Assembly (NCBI GenBank): GCA_937124575.1
Contig: CAKZKY010000368.1
Coordinates: 1-32,819, forward strand
Length of the DNA stretch: 32,819 bases
DNA from: an uncultured Pseudomonadota bacterium
GTDB lineage: Bacteria; Desulfobacterota; BSN033; UBA1163
Direction of reading: 5' to 3'
The translations under genes and the position numbers were made by a program. Positions 25,308-32,309 of this stretch are shown here, in pieces. The notes below the pieces were generated by a model. That model was given only the letters and a program-made list of their open reading frames with translations, did not search any database and was not told the origin of the DNA. Each line of letters begins with the position of its first letter. Positions within the stretch are counted from its first letter, which is position 1.

Positions 25308-25443
25308 AAGATATTTTGGGCTAAGATTATGGTTCAAAGGCCGGTTTCGGTAAGGTGACAGAGAAAGGTCTGATTCTTAAGACCAATCCCTTAACCTATC
25401 AACCAAACTGGCCCCTTTACCCTAACCCTTAAACAAAGATTTT

Positions 25444-26607
25444 TTATCTCTTCCCCGCATACTCCTTGCTTAATTCAAGACCAATGACATTTCGCTGGAT
25501 CTGATTGGTACCCTCATAGATCTGGAGGATTTTGGCATCGCGCATCATCTTCTCTACCGGGTACTCCTTCATATATCCATAACCGCCAAAGATCTGAACA
25601 GCATCGGTCGTCACCTTCATGGCCGTATCGCTGGCAAAGACCTTTGCCATCCCCGAAACCTTTGAAATCTCCTTCGGGTCCTTCGATTGGTCAATATAAC
25701 GTGATACAGAGTAGACCAAAGCGCGGGCTGCCTCGACCTGGATGGCCATATCAGCCAACATATGTTGAATAGCCTGAAAGGAGATGATCTTTTTACCAAA
25801 CTGCTCCCGCTCTCTGGCATATCGGACGGCTTCATCCAATGCTCCCTGTGCCAGACCGACACCTTGTGCGCCAACTCCAGGCCGAGTCCGATCAAAGGTC
25901 CTCATCGTTATGATAAATCCCATTCCTTCTTTGGCGATGAGATTTTCCTTAGGGACAAAACAGTCCTGAAAGACCAGTTCCCGGGTGGCAGAAGCCCGAA
26001 TACCCATCTTATTCTCTTTTTTTCCAAAGGTGAAGCCAGGCATGCCTTTCTCAAGGATGAATGCGCTTGCCCCTCTCGGTCCTTTGGATCGGTCCGTCAT
26101 AGCAATGATGGTGTAGGTCTCTGCCTCCCCACCATTTGTGATCCACTGCTTCGTACCATTCAAGAGATAGCCGCCCTCTGTTCGGGTGGCTGTGGTGCGT
26201 ATGGAGCCAGCGTCGCTCCCTGCATCAGCTTCGGTCAAACCAAACGCAGCCAACTTCTTTCCGCTGGCGATATCCGGAAGATACTTCCTCTTCTGTTCTG
26301 GACTTCCGAAGAACATGATCGGATGGGCTCCAAGGCCACTGGCCGCATAACTGGTGGCTACACCCAGACAGACCCGACTCATCTCTTCCACTGCCAGACA
26401 GTTCTCTAAAACCCCTCCTCCGAAACCTCCGTACTCTTCTTCAATCGAAACCCCAAAGAGGCCTGCTTCGGCACAGACTCGCATGATCTCCCAGGGAAAC
26501 TCTTCTTTCTCATCCAGTTCCGCGCGAACGGGTAATACCTTCTCAACGGCAATCTTTCTTGCCAGATCCTTGATCGACTTCTGGTCAGGCGTTAAGAAAT
26601 AGTCCAA
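25444..26607 (-). CDS. Acyl-CoA dehydrogenase inside the fatty acid synthesis cluster
   Basis: FAD- and ETF-dependent acyl-CoA dehydrogenase of 387 residues. LAAFGLTEADAGSDAGSI, GTKQWITNGG and the catalytic Glu365 in IYEGTNQIQR are all present, unlike the Asp variant at 11370. It resembles short-chain (butyryl-type) enzymes. The start is TTG 26607 with a strong AGGAGGAG upstream. It sits between plsX and fabD, where fabH is frequently encoded; the 140-base spacer to plsX contains an intrinsic terminator, so it may be transcribed separately. A biosynthetic or degradative role cannot be decided from sequence. Confidence 0.93.
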   Translation of the reverse strand: MDYFLTPDQKSIKDLARKIAVEKVLPVRAELDEKEEFPWEIMRVCAEAGLFGVSIEEEYGGFGGGVLENCLAVEEMSRVCLGVATSYAASGLGAHPIMFFGSPEQKRKYLPDIASGKKLAAFGLTEADAGSDAGSIRTTATRTEGGYLLNGTKQWITNGGEAETYTIIAMTDRSKGPRGASAFILEKGMPGFTFGKKENKMGIRASATRELVFQDCFVPKENLIAKEGMGFIITMRTFDRTRPGVGAQGVGLAQGALDEAVRYAREREQFGKKIISFQAIQHMLADMAIQVEAARALVYSVSRYIDQSKDPKEISKVSGMAKVFASDTAMKVTTDAVQIFGGYGYMKEYPVEKMMRDAKILQIYEGTNQIQRNVIGLELSKEYAGKR

Positions 26608-26711
26608 GTCTTTCTCCTCCTATCGATTCATTTTACATGACAGTTGCAATATGATACTTAAACCCCTTCATCCCCACTCTGAAGACTGGGGCTTTCGGGA
26701 TGATATGAGGT

Positions 26712-26740
26712 AAAAAGGGGGCATCGTTGCCTCCCTTTTT
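26712..26740 (-). terminator. Bidirectional intrinsic terminator after plsX
   Basis: On the reverse strand AAAAAGGGAGGC pairs with GCCCCCTTTTT around AACGAT, with a single bulged A. The A-tract and T-tract both occur, so it could work in both directions. It starts within 10 bases of the plsX stop at 26748. An overlapping alternative stem, CGTTGCC with GGCAACG, also exists and uses the GGCAACGTT repeat word. Confidence 0.7.
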
Positions 26741-26747
26741 GGCAACG

Positions 26748-27803
26748 TTAAGGCTTAGAGTTTCCAAATCTCCTTAAGCCGTTCCTCGATTTCTGTGTAA
26801 GCTGTAGCAGGTCCTGTTTCTCCTTCAGCTCCTGAATCAAATGCTCATTCAGTTTATTCCTGGCCAGGTTGGCTGCCAGAACAATGGCATTCTTGATGGC
26901 CTTGGCATTCGAGGCGCCATGGCAGATCACACAATTTCCATTCACACCTAACAGAGGGGCCCCCCCGTATTCGGAATAGTCAAACCGCTTTTCCAGGCGG
27001 CGGATCGCTCGTCTCATAAAGAAATAGGCGAGCTTCGCCCTCAAATTATCCTTTGCCTCCCATTTGAGAATCGCATGGATGGTCTCCCATAACCCTTCGC
27101 TGATCTTTAGCGCCACATTGCCAACAAATCCATCACAGACAATGACATCCGCCTCGCCGCTGTTGAGCGCTCTCCCTTCGACATAACCGATATAGTTAAT
27201 ATCCATTTCGGATAAGATCTCGTGGGCTTCTCTCGTCAACTCATTTCCCTTTCCCTCCTCCTCGCCATTGCTGAGCAGCCCGATCCTCGGTTCACTCTCC
27301 CTCAGAATATATTTGGCATAGGCATCTCCCATGAGTGCGAATTGCACGAGATGGGATGGTTTACAATCGACATTACCGCCAGAGTCGATGAGAACAGTCG
27401 AACCTTTCATTGAGGGATGAATCGTCGCAATGGCAGGCCGATCCACCCCTTCCAGTTTTTTAAAAATGAACATGGCTAAAGCCATGGCCGCTCCGGAATT
27501 GCCGGCAGAAACCACGCCACTGACCTGTTCCTGCTTTTCAAGGTCGATGGCCACTTTGATCGAGCTCTCCTTCATTCTTCGAAGGACCATTGAAGGGGAA
27601 TCGTGCATGGCAACGACATGAGGGGTATGGTGAATATAGATGGGTAATTTTGAGGTGGGATATTTTGAGAGCTCCCGGCTCACTTGGTCTTCATCGCCCA
27701 CCAGGACGACTTTCAGCCCATGTTCCTTAGCTGCCATATAGGCCCCCTCAACAATATTCTGAGGGGCAAAATCTCCACCCATGGCATCAACGGCAATCTT
27801 CAT
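26748..27803 (-). CDS. plsX: Phosphate acyltransferase PlsX
   Basis: Converts acyl-ACP to acyl-phosphate, the donor for PlsY (12988 in this window). The N-terminus MKIAVDAMGGDFAPQNIVEG is diagnostic. GNSGAAMALAMF, GGNVDCKPSHLVQFALMG and VNGNCVICHGAS follow. I start at ATG 27803 (351 residues); the longer frame to 27878 runs into rpmF and has no support. It lies 23 bases after rpmF, the standard DUF177-rpmF-plsX order, with an intrinsic terminator just downstream. Confidence 0.97.
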   Translation of the reverse strand: MKIAVDAMGGDFAPQNIVEGAYMAAKEHGLKVVLVGDEDQVSRELSKYPTSKLPIYIHHTPHVVAMHDSPSMVLRRMKESSIKVAIDLEKQEQVSGVVSAGNSGAAMALAMFIFKKLEGVDRPAIATIHPSMKGSTVLIDSGGNVDCKPSHLVQFALMGDAYAKYILRESEPRIGLLSNGEEEGKGNELTREAHEILSEMDINYIGYVEGRALNSGEADVIVCDGFVGNVALKISEGLWETIHAILKWEAKDNLRAKLAYFFMRRAIRRLEKRFDYSEYGGAPLLGVNGNCVICHGASNAKAIKNAIVLAANLARNKLNEHLIQELKEKQDLLQLTQKSRNGLRRFGNSKP

Positions 27804-27826
27804 TCTTTCTCTCTCGCCTCCTCCCC

Positions 27827-28012
27827 TTATTTCTCTTCCTCTACCGAGACGATCTCTTTTCCCCGGTATGTCCCGCAATGGGGACAGACATGGTGGGGCA
27901 ATACCGGCTCATGACACTGGGGGCAGAGAGAAAAGGTCGGAGATTTTAATCGGTCATGTGCTCTTCTTTTATCCCTTCTCGAGGGTGAGTGTCTTCTTTT
28001 TGGAACTCCCAT
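27827..28012 (-). CDS. rpmF: 50S ribosomal protein L32
   Basis: Small zinc-ribbon protein of the large ribosomal subunit. The 61-residue sequence begins MGVPKRRHSPSRRDKRRAHD. It has two CxxC pairs, CPQC and CPHC, so this is the zinc-binding (C+) form. It lies 52 bases after the DUF177 gene and upstream of plsX in the usual order. Confidence 0.97.
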   Translation of the reverse strand: MGVPKRRHSPSRRDKRRAHDRLKSPTFSLCPQCHEPVLPHHVCPHCGTYRGKEIVSVEEEK

Positions 28013-28064
28013 CTTTCAATATCCTTTCTTCCTCTCCCTATTAACACTGGAGGGGAGCGTAACA

Positions 28065-28601
28065 TCAATGAAGTTTCAATTTTTTTAAAGCGCTAAAGCC
28101 TGTTTCAAACTCTTCTTTGATACAGTGGCAGTTGGAAAGGTTCAAGTCTTTTCCACAGGTTGGGCAGAGCCCTTTACATCCCTCTTGGCAGAGGGGTTGT
28201 ATGGGGATCTCCAAAAAGACCTGTTCGCAGGCGATCTCTGAAAGGTGGATTTCTCCTCCTTCAAAGAAGTCCATTTCAAGTTCCTTTCCGGTCAGCTCTG
28301 CCTCCTCTCCGAGATCCATCCCCATCAATGGGTGGAGGGTCAGCTCAAATCTGGAGGCAAGGGGATAGGAGAATTCCCTTAGGCATCTCACACAACGCAA
28401 TTGAAGCACGGTTTGCACTCCACCTTTGATCAGGATCGATTGTCCAACCTTCCTTATTTTTGCTTCGGATTGAAGGGGGGTTTCGAACCTGAAATCAATA
28501 TCGGAAAGCCTTTCCATGTATCCTGAAAGGACTTCAGGCTCCTCCTTCCATTCCAACTCCAACCCCTCAATGGGGATATCATCCAGTTTTAATGTCAACA
28601 T
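28065..28601 (-). CDS. DUF177 (YceD-family) protein
   Basis: A 178-residue relative of YceD, which in plants and bacteria is linked to 23S rRNA accumulation. Its signature cysteines are present: LRCVRC near residue 68, and CKGLCPTCGKDLN with CHC in the C-terminal quarter, suggesting metal binding. It is directly upstream of rpmF, its usual partner, and has the operon promoter about 30 bases upstream. The molecular activity is not established. Confidence 0.9.
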   Translation of the reverse strand: MLTLKLDDIPIEGLELEWKEEPEVLSGYMERLSDIDFRFETPLQSEAKIRKVGQSILIKGGVQTVLQLRCVRCLREFSYPLASRFELTLHPLMGMDLGEEAELTGKELEMDFFEGGEIHLSEIACEQVFLEIPIQPLCQEGCKGLCPTCGKDLNLSNCHCIKEEFETGFSALKKLKLH

Positions 28602-28924
28602 TCAATTCTCAAAAGATCGTCAAATTAGACTGTTAAATATAAAAGAAAACCTTTCTTTGTCAAGTGGCGCTCAAAGATTTTGAAGCGAAAGAAGATTGTT
28701 TTCAATAAATTATCAATATGTTAACTGATTTATCAATCGGGTCGCAAGTTCATTACTTAAGAAAGCCTGGCTCTGCTTCTCTGTAACAGAAAAGTTCAAG
28801 ACTTGTGGCGAGAATTCACCTTAACATTGCATAGAAGGGAGGCTCCTAACCTGTAACTGAAGGTTGACCCCAGTCCATTTTATTTTTCTTGTCTGTTTGA
28901 GTCTCCTATGTTACTTTTAATTTA
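28602..28924. other. Divergent spacer between DUF177 and the histidine kinase
   Basis: 323 bases without a defensible gene on either strand. The left end holds the sigma-70 promoter for the rpmF operon. On the right, towards the kinase, the DNA is AT-rich. I found only weak -35/-10 candidates there (for example TTGTCT near 28889), so the kinase promoter is not assigned. AATTATCAAT and ATTTATCAAT form a short direct repeat near 28709-28736. Confidence 0.5.
28636..28663 (-). promoter_or_regulatory. Sigma-70 promoter of the DUF177-rpmF-plsX operon
   Basis: On the reverse strand, consensus TTGACA (28663-28658) is followed after 16 bases by TATATT (28641-28636). Transcription would begin near 28629, about 28 bases before the DUF177 ATG. 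This is a strong match. Confidence 0.75.
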
Positions 28925-30079
28925 ATGGTTGAGATGAAACTTTCTGTTTTAAAAGAGATTTTTGCTGCGATGGAACAGGGGGTAGTCTTCATCGATGACC
29001 AGAGCCGTATTGCCTACTCCAATCCTGCTGCAGAAAAGATCCGAAACCGACCGCTCAACGAGATGGTAGGCCAGTCCATATTAAACTGTCATCCTCCCAA
29101 AGCTCATTCAAAAGTCATCAAAATTATAGAAGACCTGAAGGCAGGAAGAATTAAAGGGCACCATCGGATGAATCTCCAGCTGCTTAAGGGAAGATTCTAT
29201 GACAATACTTTTTCCGCAGTCTGGGGTCCTGAGAATCAATTTTTAGGTGTCATCGTGGTCACTCAGGAAGTGACCGAACGGAAAAGAGCAGAAGATGAAC
29301 TCAAAGAGGCGCTGGCTAAACTCCAGTTGGCGAACGAAGAGTTGATCCGCCTGGACCGGATGAAAGATGATTTTCTTTCCAATGTGAGCCACGAGCTGAA
29401 GACTCCCATGATCTCCGTAATAGGCTATATCGGCATGATCCTTAAAGAGAAGGTCGGATCCTTAACCGAATCCCAAAGGCGGTTTCTTGAAATCTCATAC
29501 AAAAACCTGCTCAAACTGGGTAAGAATATTGATAATCTTCTCGATCTGGCAGAACTGGGAATTCGTAAAGAGGCCTTTACCTTTGAACCCATTGATCTGG
29601 TGAAGGTGATTCAATTCTCCTGTTTAACTGTTTCACCCTTGGCAAAAGAATACCAGATAGAGGTGGAGACACAACTTCCCTCAGAACCGTTAATCATCGA
29701 AGGGGTCATAGATAAACTGGATCAGCTTTTTGACAACCTTCTCACCAATGCCATCAAATATAACCACCGGGGAGGGAAAATCACCATCACTCTTTCAGAA
29801 AATGATCAATTTGCCTCTGCCCGCATCATGAATACGGGTCTTGGGATATCTCATCAATCTTTAACAGAGGTCTTCACCCGTTACTTTCAGGAAAAGAAGA
29901 GATCGCTTGGCGATGTCAAAGGATTGGGGATAGGACTCTCATTGGTGCAGGAGATTGTGAAACTCCATCATGGTGAGGTGCAGATCGAGAGCGAGGAAGG
30001 GAAAGGGACCATCTTTTCGGTCATGCTTCCTAAGAAGTTAAACGGTTCGGAGTTCGGGGTCGGGAGTTCGGAGAAATAA
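28925..30079 (+). CDS. PAS-domain sensor histidine kinase
   Basis: A cytosolic sensor kinase of 384 residues. A PAS domain covers about residues 8-117. A linker coiled coil is at 118-145. The HisKA box NVSHELKTPM holds the phospho-accepting His156. An HATPase_c domain follows with N-box NLLTNAIKYN (271-280), a G1 box NTGLGI in which Asp is replaced by Asn303, and G2 GLGIGL (333-338). No membrane segment is predicted, so it is probably soluble. The PAS contains NCHPPKAH (54-61), discussed in the findings. No response regulator lies beside it. Start ATG 28925 lacks a clear ribosome binding site. The last dozen residues (NGSEFGVGSSEK) are encoded by a short GTTCGG repeat. Confidence 0.93.
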   Translation: MVEMKLSVLKEIFAAMEQGVVFIDDQSRIAYSNPAAEKIRNRPLNEMVGQSILNCHPPKAHSKVIKIIEDLKAGRIKGHHRMNLQLLKGRFYDNTFSAVWGPENQFLGVIVVTQEVTERKRAEDELKEALAKLQLANEELIRLDRMKDDFLSNVSHELKTPMISVIGYIGMILKEKVGSLTESQRRFLEISYKNLLKLGKNIDNLLDLAELGIRKEAFTFEPIDLVKVIQFSCLTVSPLAKEYQIEVETQLPSEPLIIEGVIDKLDQLFDNLLTNAIKYNHRGGKITITLSENDQFASARIMNTGLGISHQSLTEVFTRYFQEKKRSLGDVKGLGIGLSLVQEIVKLHHGEVQIESEEGKGTIFSVMLPKKLNGSEFGVGSSEK

Positions 30080-30100
30080 AAATGCTCCGAACTATTTTTT
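30066..30100 (+). terminator. Intrinsic terminator of the histidine kinase gene
   Basis: GTTCGGAG (30066-30073) pairs with CTCCGAAC (30085-30092) around an 11-base loop, followed by TA and six Ts (30095-30100). The stop codon (30077-30079) lies in the loop, and the 3' arm reaches the stop codon of the convergent SPFH gene at 30092. Confidence 0.75.
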
Positions 30101-30961
30101 ACTCGGCGTTGCTCCTCCCATCTTTCCAATGTCAATAAAAGGGACAGCCCCTCCGGAAACCTGAGGCAGAACCCCATTCCATTTTTCGAGCGCTTTATAT
30201 TCGACCAGGATGGCACTTAGTGAACGGGCCAAGGCCTCATTGGCTTTGGCTTGTCCTTGGGCCACAACCAAGATGGACTCGGCTTCTCCCTTGGCGGTAA
30301 CCACTTTCTGCTGGGCCTCGATCTCCCTCTGGGCAAGGACTTGTCGTTGGGTCTCTACCTGCTGCTGGGCAACCTGCTTGGCCTCAATGGCCTTCTCATA
30401 TTCGGGAGAGAAACGGATATTGGAGATGTAGATGTCATCCACAATGATATGGTATCGGGCCAGATTATCGCCCAGTTTGGTCATGGCCCTCTTCCGAATC
30501 TCCTCCCTCTTGGGCAGTATCTCGGTAATAGAGTAGTTCGGAACGACCTCTTTAACAAAATCGTTGAAGGCGGGATCGATCACTTTGTTTGCAAAGTCTA
30601 AGCCCACCTTCTGATAGAGGATATTGACATAGGCTGGGTCAATGTGAAAGTTCATCATCCCGGTAAGCTTCACCATCTGATACTCTTTTGATGCCGCATC
30701 AATCTCCTTGAAAGGATGAGGCTGAACCCTCACATCAACCTTAATAACCCGTTCAGCAATGGGAACCTTAAAATTCAGTCCCTCACCCATCACCCGCTTC
30801 TCAACGCTTCCCCACCAGAGGACAACTCCTCGGTGGCCTGCAGGAACAATCACAAAAGAGCTCCATATCAGGAGGATAAGCAAAAACAGGATAATGAGGA
30901 TTCCCAGGGTGCGGGGCCTCGGCCCTCTTATTTCGAAATCCGGCAATGTTCTTTCTGCCAT
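30092..30961 (-). CDS. SPFH/prohibitin-family membrane protein
   Basis: A 289-residue band-7/prohibitin-like protein. One N-terminal transmembrane segment (about residues 19-39, TLGILIILFLLILLIWSSFV) is followed by an SPFH domain (VPAGHRGVVLWWG...), and a long Gln/Glu/Lys/Ala-rich coiled coil (about 195-255). Members form ring-like oligomers in the membrane and often control proteases such as FtsH. A clear ribosome binding site (GGGAGGAAAAGG) precedes the ATG. It is the downstream gene of a minus-strand set that includes a secreted repeat protein, and no NfeD-like partner is seen here. Confidence 0.9.
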   Translation of the reverse strand: MAERTLPDFEIRGPRPRTLGILIILFLLILLIWSSFVIVPAGHRGVVLWWGSVEKRVMGEGLNFKVPIAERVIKVDVRVQPHPFKEIDAASKEYQMVKLTGMMNFHIDPAYVNILYQKVGLDFANKVIDPAFNDFVKEVVPNYSITEILPKREEIRKRAMTKLGDNLARYHIIVDDIYISNIRFSPEYEKAIEAKQVAQQQVETQRQVLAQREIEAQQKVVTAKGEAESILVVAQGQAKANEALARSLSAILVEYKALEKWNGVLPQVSGGAVPFIDIGKMGGATPSKK

Positions 30962-31006
30962 GATCCTTTTCCTCCCTTTGTTCGGAGTTTTTTAAAATCC
31001 GCCATT

Positions 31007-31023
31007 CCCCGACCTAATCGGGG
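31007..31023. repeat. Perfect CCCCGA/TCGGGG hairpin
   Basis: CCCCGA (31007-31012) pairs with TCGGGG (31018-31023) around CCTAA. It lies in the 89-base spacer between the SPFH gene and the secreted repeat protein, next to GTTCGGAG (30980-30987) and an AATCCGC-type word run. No T-run follows, so it may be a repeat rather than a terminator. Confidence 0.4.
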
Positions 31024-31050
31024 CAGGTGAAATCCGCAATTCGCAATCGG

Positions 31051-31842
31051 TTAGGGTCTAAGTGTCCAGCCTAGAGGTTTGGCGCAAAACTCCCGTGCAG
31101 TATCGGTTCGATAGGGCGTCCGATCAATATCAACGATGACTGTGAAACAGTGATCAAATCTTTGAAAGGTATAACGGGTATATGGGAAATGATATTCCGA
31201 AGGCCCATAAGGAAGATAGACATCATTCAGGAGGGCAATGGTCTGGTCTCTGTCTTGAATCCGTATGTCTCCGCGAAGGGGCGTCCCATCATTTCGCAGT
31301 CTTACCTTAAAGCGAATCTCTTGACCGGGTCGGGCGGGGTCTGGAAACATATCGAGATCTTCAACAACCAGAGGGCCGATGCGAACATCCGTTAAGGTCC
31401 ACCCCTGGTAGGTCCGCCTGGCACAAAACTCTTTGACGACATCCACCTGACGCCTGGCTCGTTCCATGTCCACCTCTACCGTGAAGCAGTGCTCATGTCG
31501 GGAGAACCGATATCCAGTAGGGGGAAAGCTGACGCGGTTATGGCCCGGCTTGATCTGGACATCCTGCACCGATGTCACCACTTCGTCCCTGTCTTTAATC
31601 AGCAGATTCAATCGAGTGGTATAATGGGATAGATTAGTAAGAGTCACTTCAAATCGAATCCTCTGCCCCTCCCATACCGGATCTGGAATCATATCGAGCT
31701 GAAGAACCCGCAGATCGCTTGGGTGGATTCGAGGTCCCCATCGTTCAAAGAGTTTATCAAGGGGGGGTACGGGTTGGGAATGGGTAAGCGAAGGAATCAA
31801 TAAAATGAACCCTAAAAAAATAAGAATGCTTCTTCTTTTCAT
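31051..31842 (-). CDS. Secreted protein with two tandem Cys-containing repeats
   Basis: I do not recognise the family. The 263-residue product has a classic signal peptide (about residues 1-22, KRRSILIFLGFILLIPSLTHS), so it is exported, probably periplasmic. Two copies of one roughly 110-residue unit follow (about 42-150 and 158-261). Each has an Ig/CARDB-like beta pattern (PDPxxxGQxIRFxVxLxN, then IxDRD), and ends with HCFTVxVD...EFCA...GWTL. The cysteines fall at 119/140 and 232/253, both 21 apart, and could form one disulfide per unit. It lies just upstream of the SPFH gene and 24 bases downstream of the helical gene. Function is unknown; a binding or envelope role is a guess. Confidence 0.8.
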   Translation of the reverse strand: MKRRSILIFLGFILLIPSLTHSQPVPPLDKLFERWGPRIHPSDLRVLQLDMIPDPVWEGQRIRFEVTLTNLSHYTTRLNLLIKDRDEVVTSVQDVQIKPGHNRVSFPPTGYRFSRHEHCFTVEVDMERARRQVDVVKEFCARRTYQGWTLTDVRIGPLVVEDLDMFPDPARPGQEIRFKVRLRNDGTPLRGDIRIQDRDQTIALLNDVYLPYGPSEYHFPYTRYTFQRFDHCFTVIVDIDRTPYRTDTAREFCAKPLGWTLRP

Positions 31843-31866
31843 CTTCCCCTCTCCTTTCTCAGAAGT

Positions 31867-32229
31867 TTAGATCAACTTTTTCTCTAAAAGAAAATTCATT
31901 GAACTCTGACACGAAGTCGTAGCAAGAGAGATGCCTTCCGAAAAAGACCGCTGGGCTTCTTCATACTGGGAGAGATGGATCCTGCCGATGATCTCTAGTA
32001 ATTTTCTCTCCAGTTCAATGTAATGGTCCAAACCGACCACGTTTTGGGCAATCCGCAGCTCCCGCAGCAAGGCTTCAAGATACCCAATCAAAACCTTTCT
32101 GCCGCCCAAGTATTCGCCTTCATCTCTGAGAGAGGCAAGTAGTTCAATGAGATTTGTCCCGATGATCAATCCTGACTTCATCTTCTCCGAATATTGAAAA
32201 TCAAAAATCGCTTCTCTTGTACTGGTCAT
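31867..32229 (-). CDS. Unrecognised small helical protein
   Basis: No family is recognised. The 120-residue product is predicted almost wholly helical, with heptad-like hydrophobic spacing (LLASLRDEGEYL, LIGYLEALLRELRIA, LERKLLEIIGRIHL) and no signal peptide. A single Cys lies near the C-terminus. It has a good ribosome binding site (GGGAAGAT before ATG 32229). It lies 80 bases downstream of the TPR gene and 24 bases upstream of the secreted repeat gene, so it is likely co-transcribed. Confidence 0.6.
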   Translation of the reverse strand: MTSTREAIFDFQYSEKMKSGLIIGTNLIELLASLRDEGEYLGGRKVLIGYLEALLRELRIAQNVVGLDHYIELERKLLEIIGRIHLSQYEEAQRSFSEGISLATTSCQSSMNFLLEKKLI

Positions 32230-32309
32230 ATCTTCCCTCTATCCTTTATCATCCATCGTCTCTCTTCCTTCATCCCTCGTCCATTGCCTTTCGTCCCTCA
32301 TCTTTCGTT
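32230..32309. repeat. Low-complexity CATCC/CGTCC spacer
   Basis: The 80-base spacer is composed of near-repeats of short words such as TCATCCCTCGTCC, CCTTTCGTCCCTCATC and TTTATCATCCATCG. No palindrome, promoter or terminator is evident. It belongs to the same general class of micro-repeat spacers as 14166-14258. Confidence 0.35.

Noticed and set aside
25762-26409. 215-residue plus-strand frame inside the second acyl-CoA dehydrogenase
   Set aside because: It is opposite to a clear family member with intact motifs and shows no domain pattern of its own.
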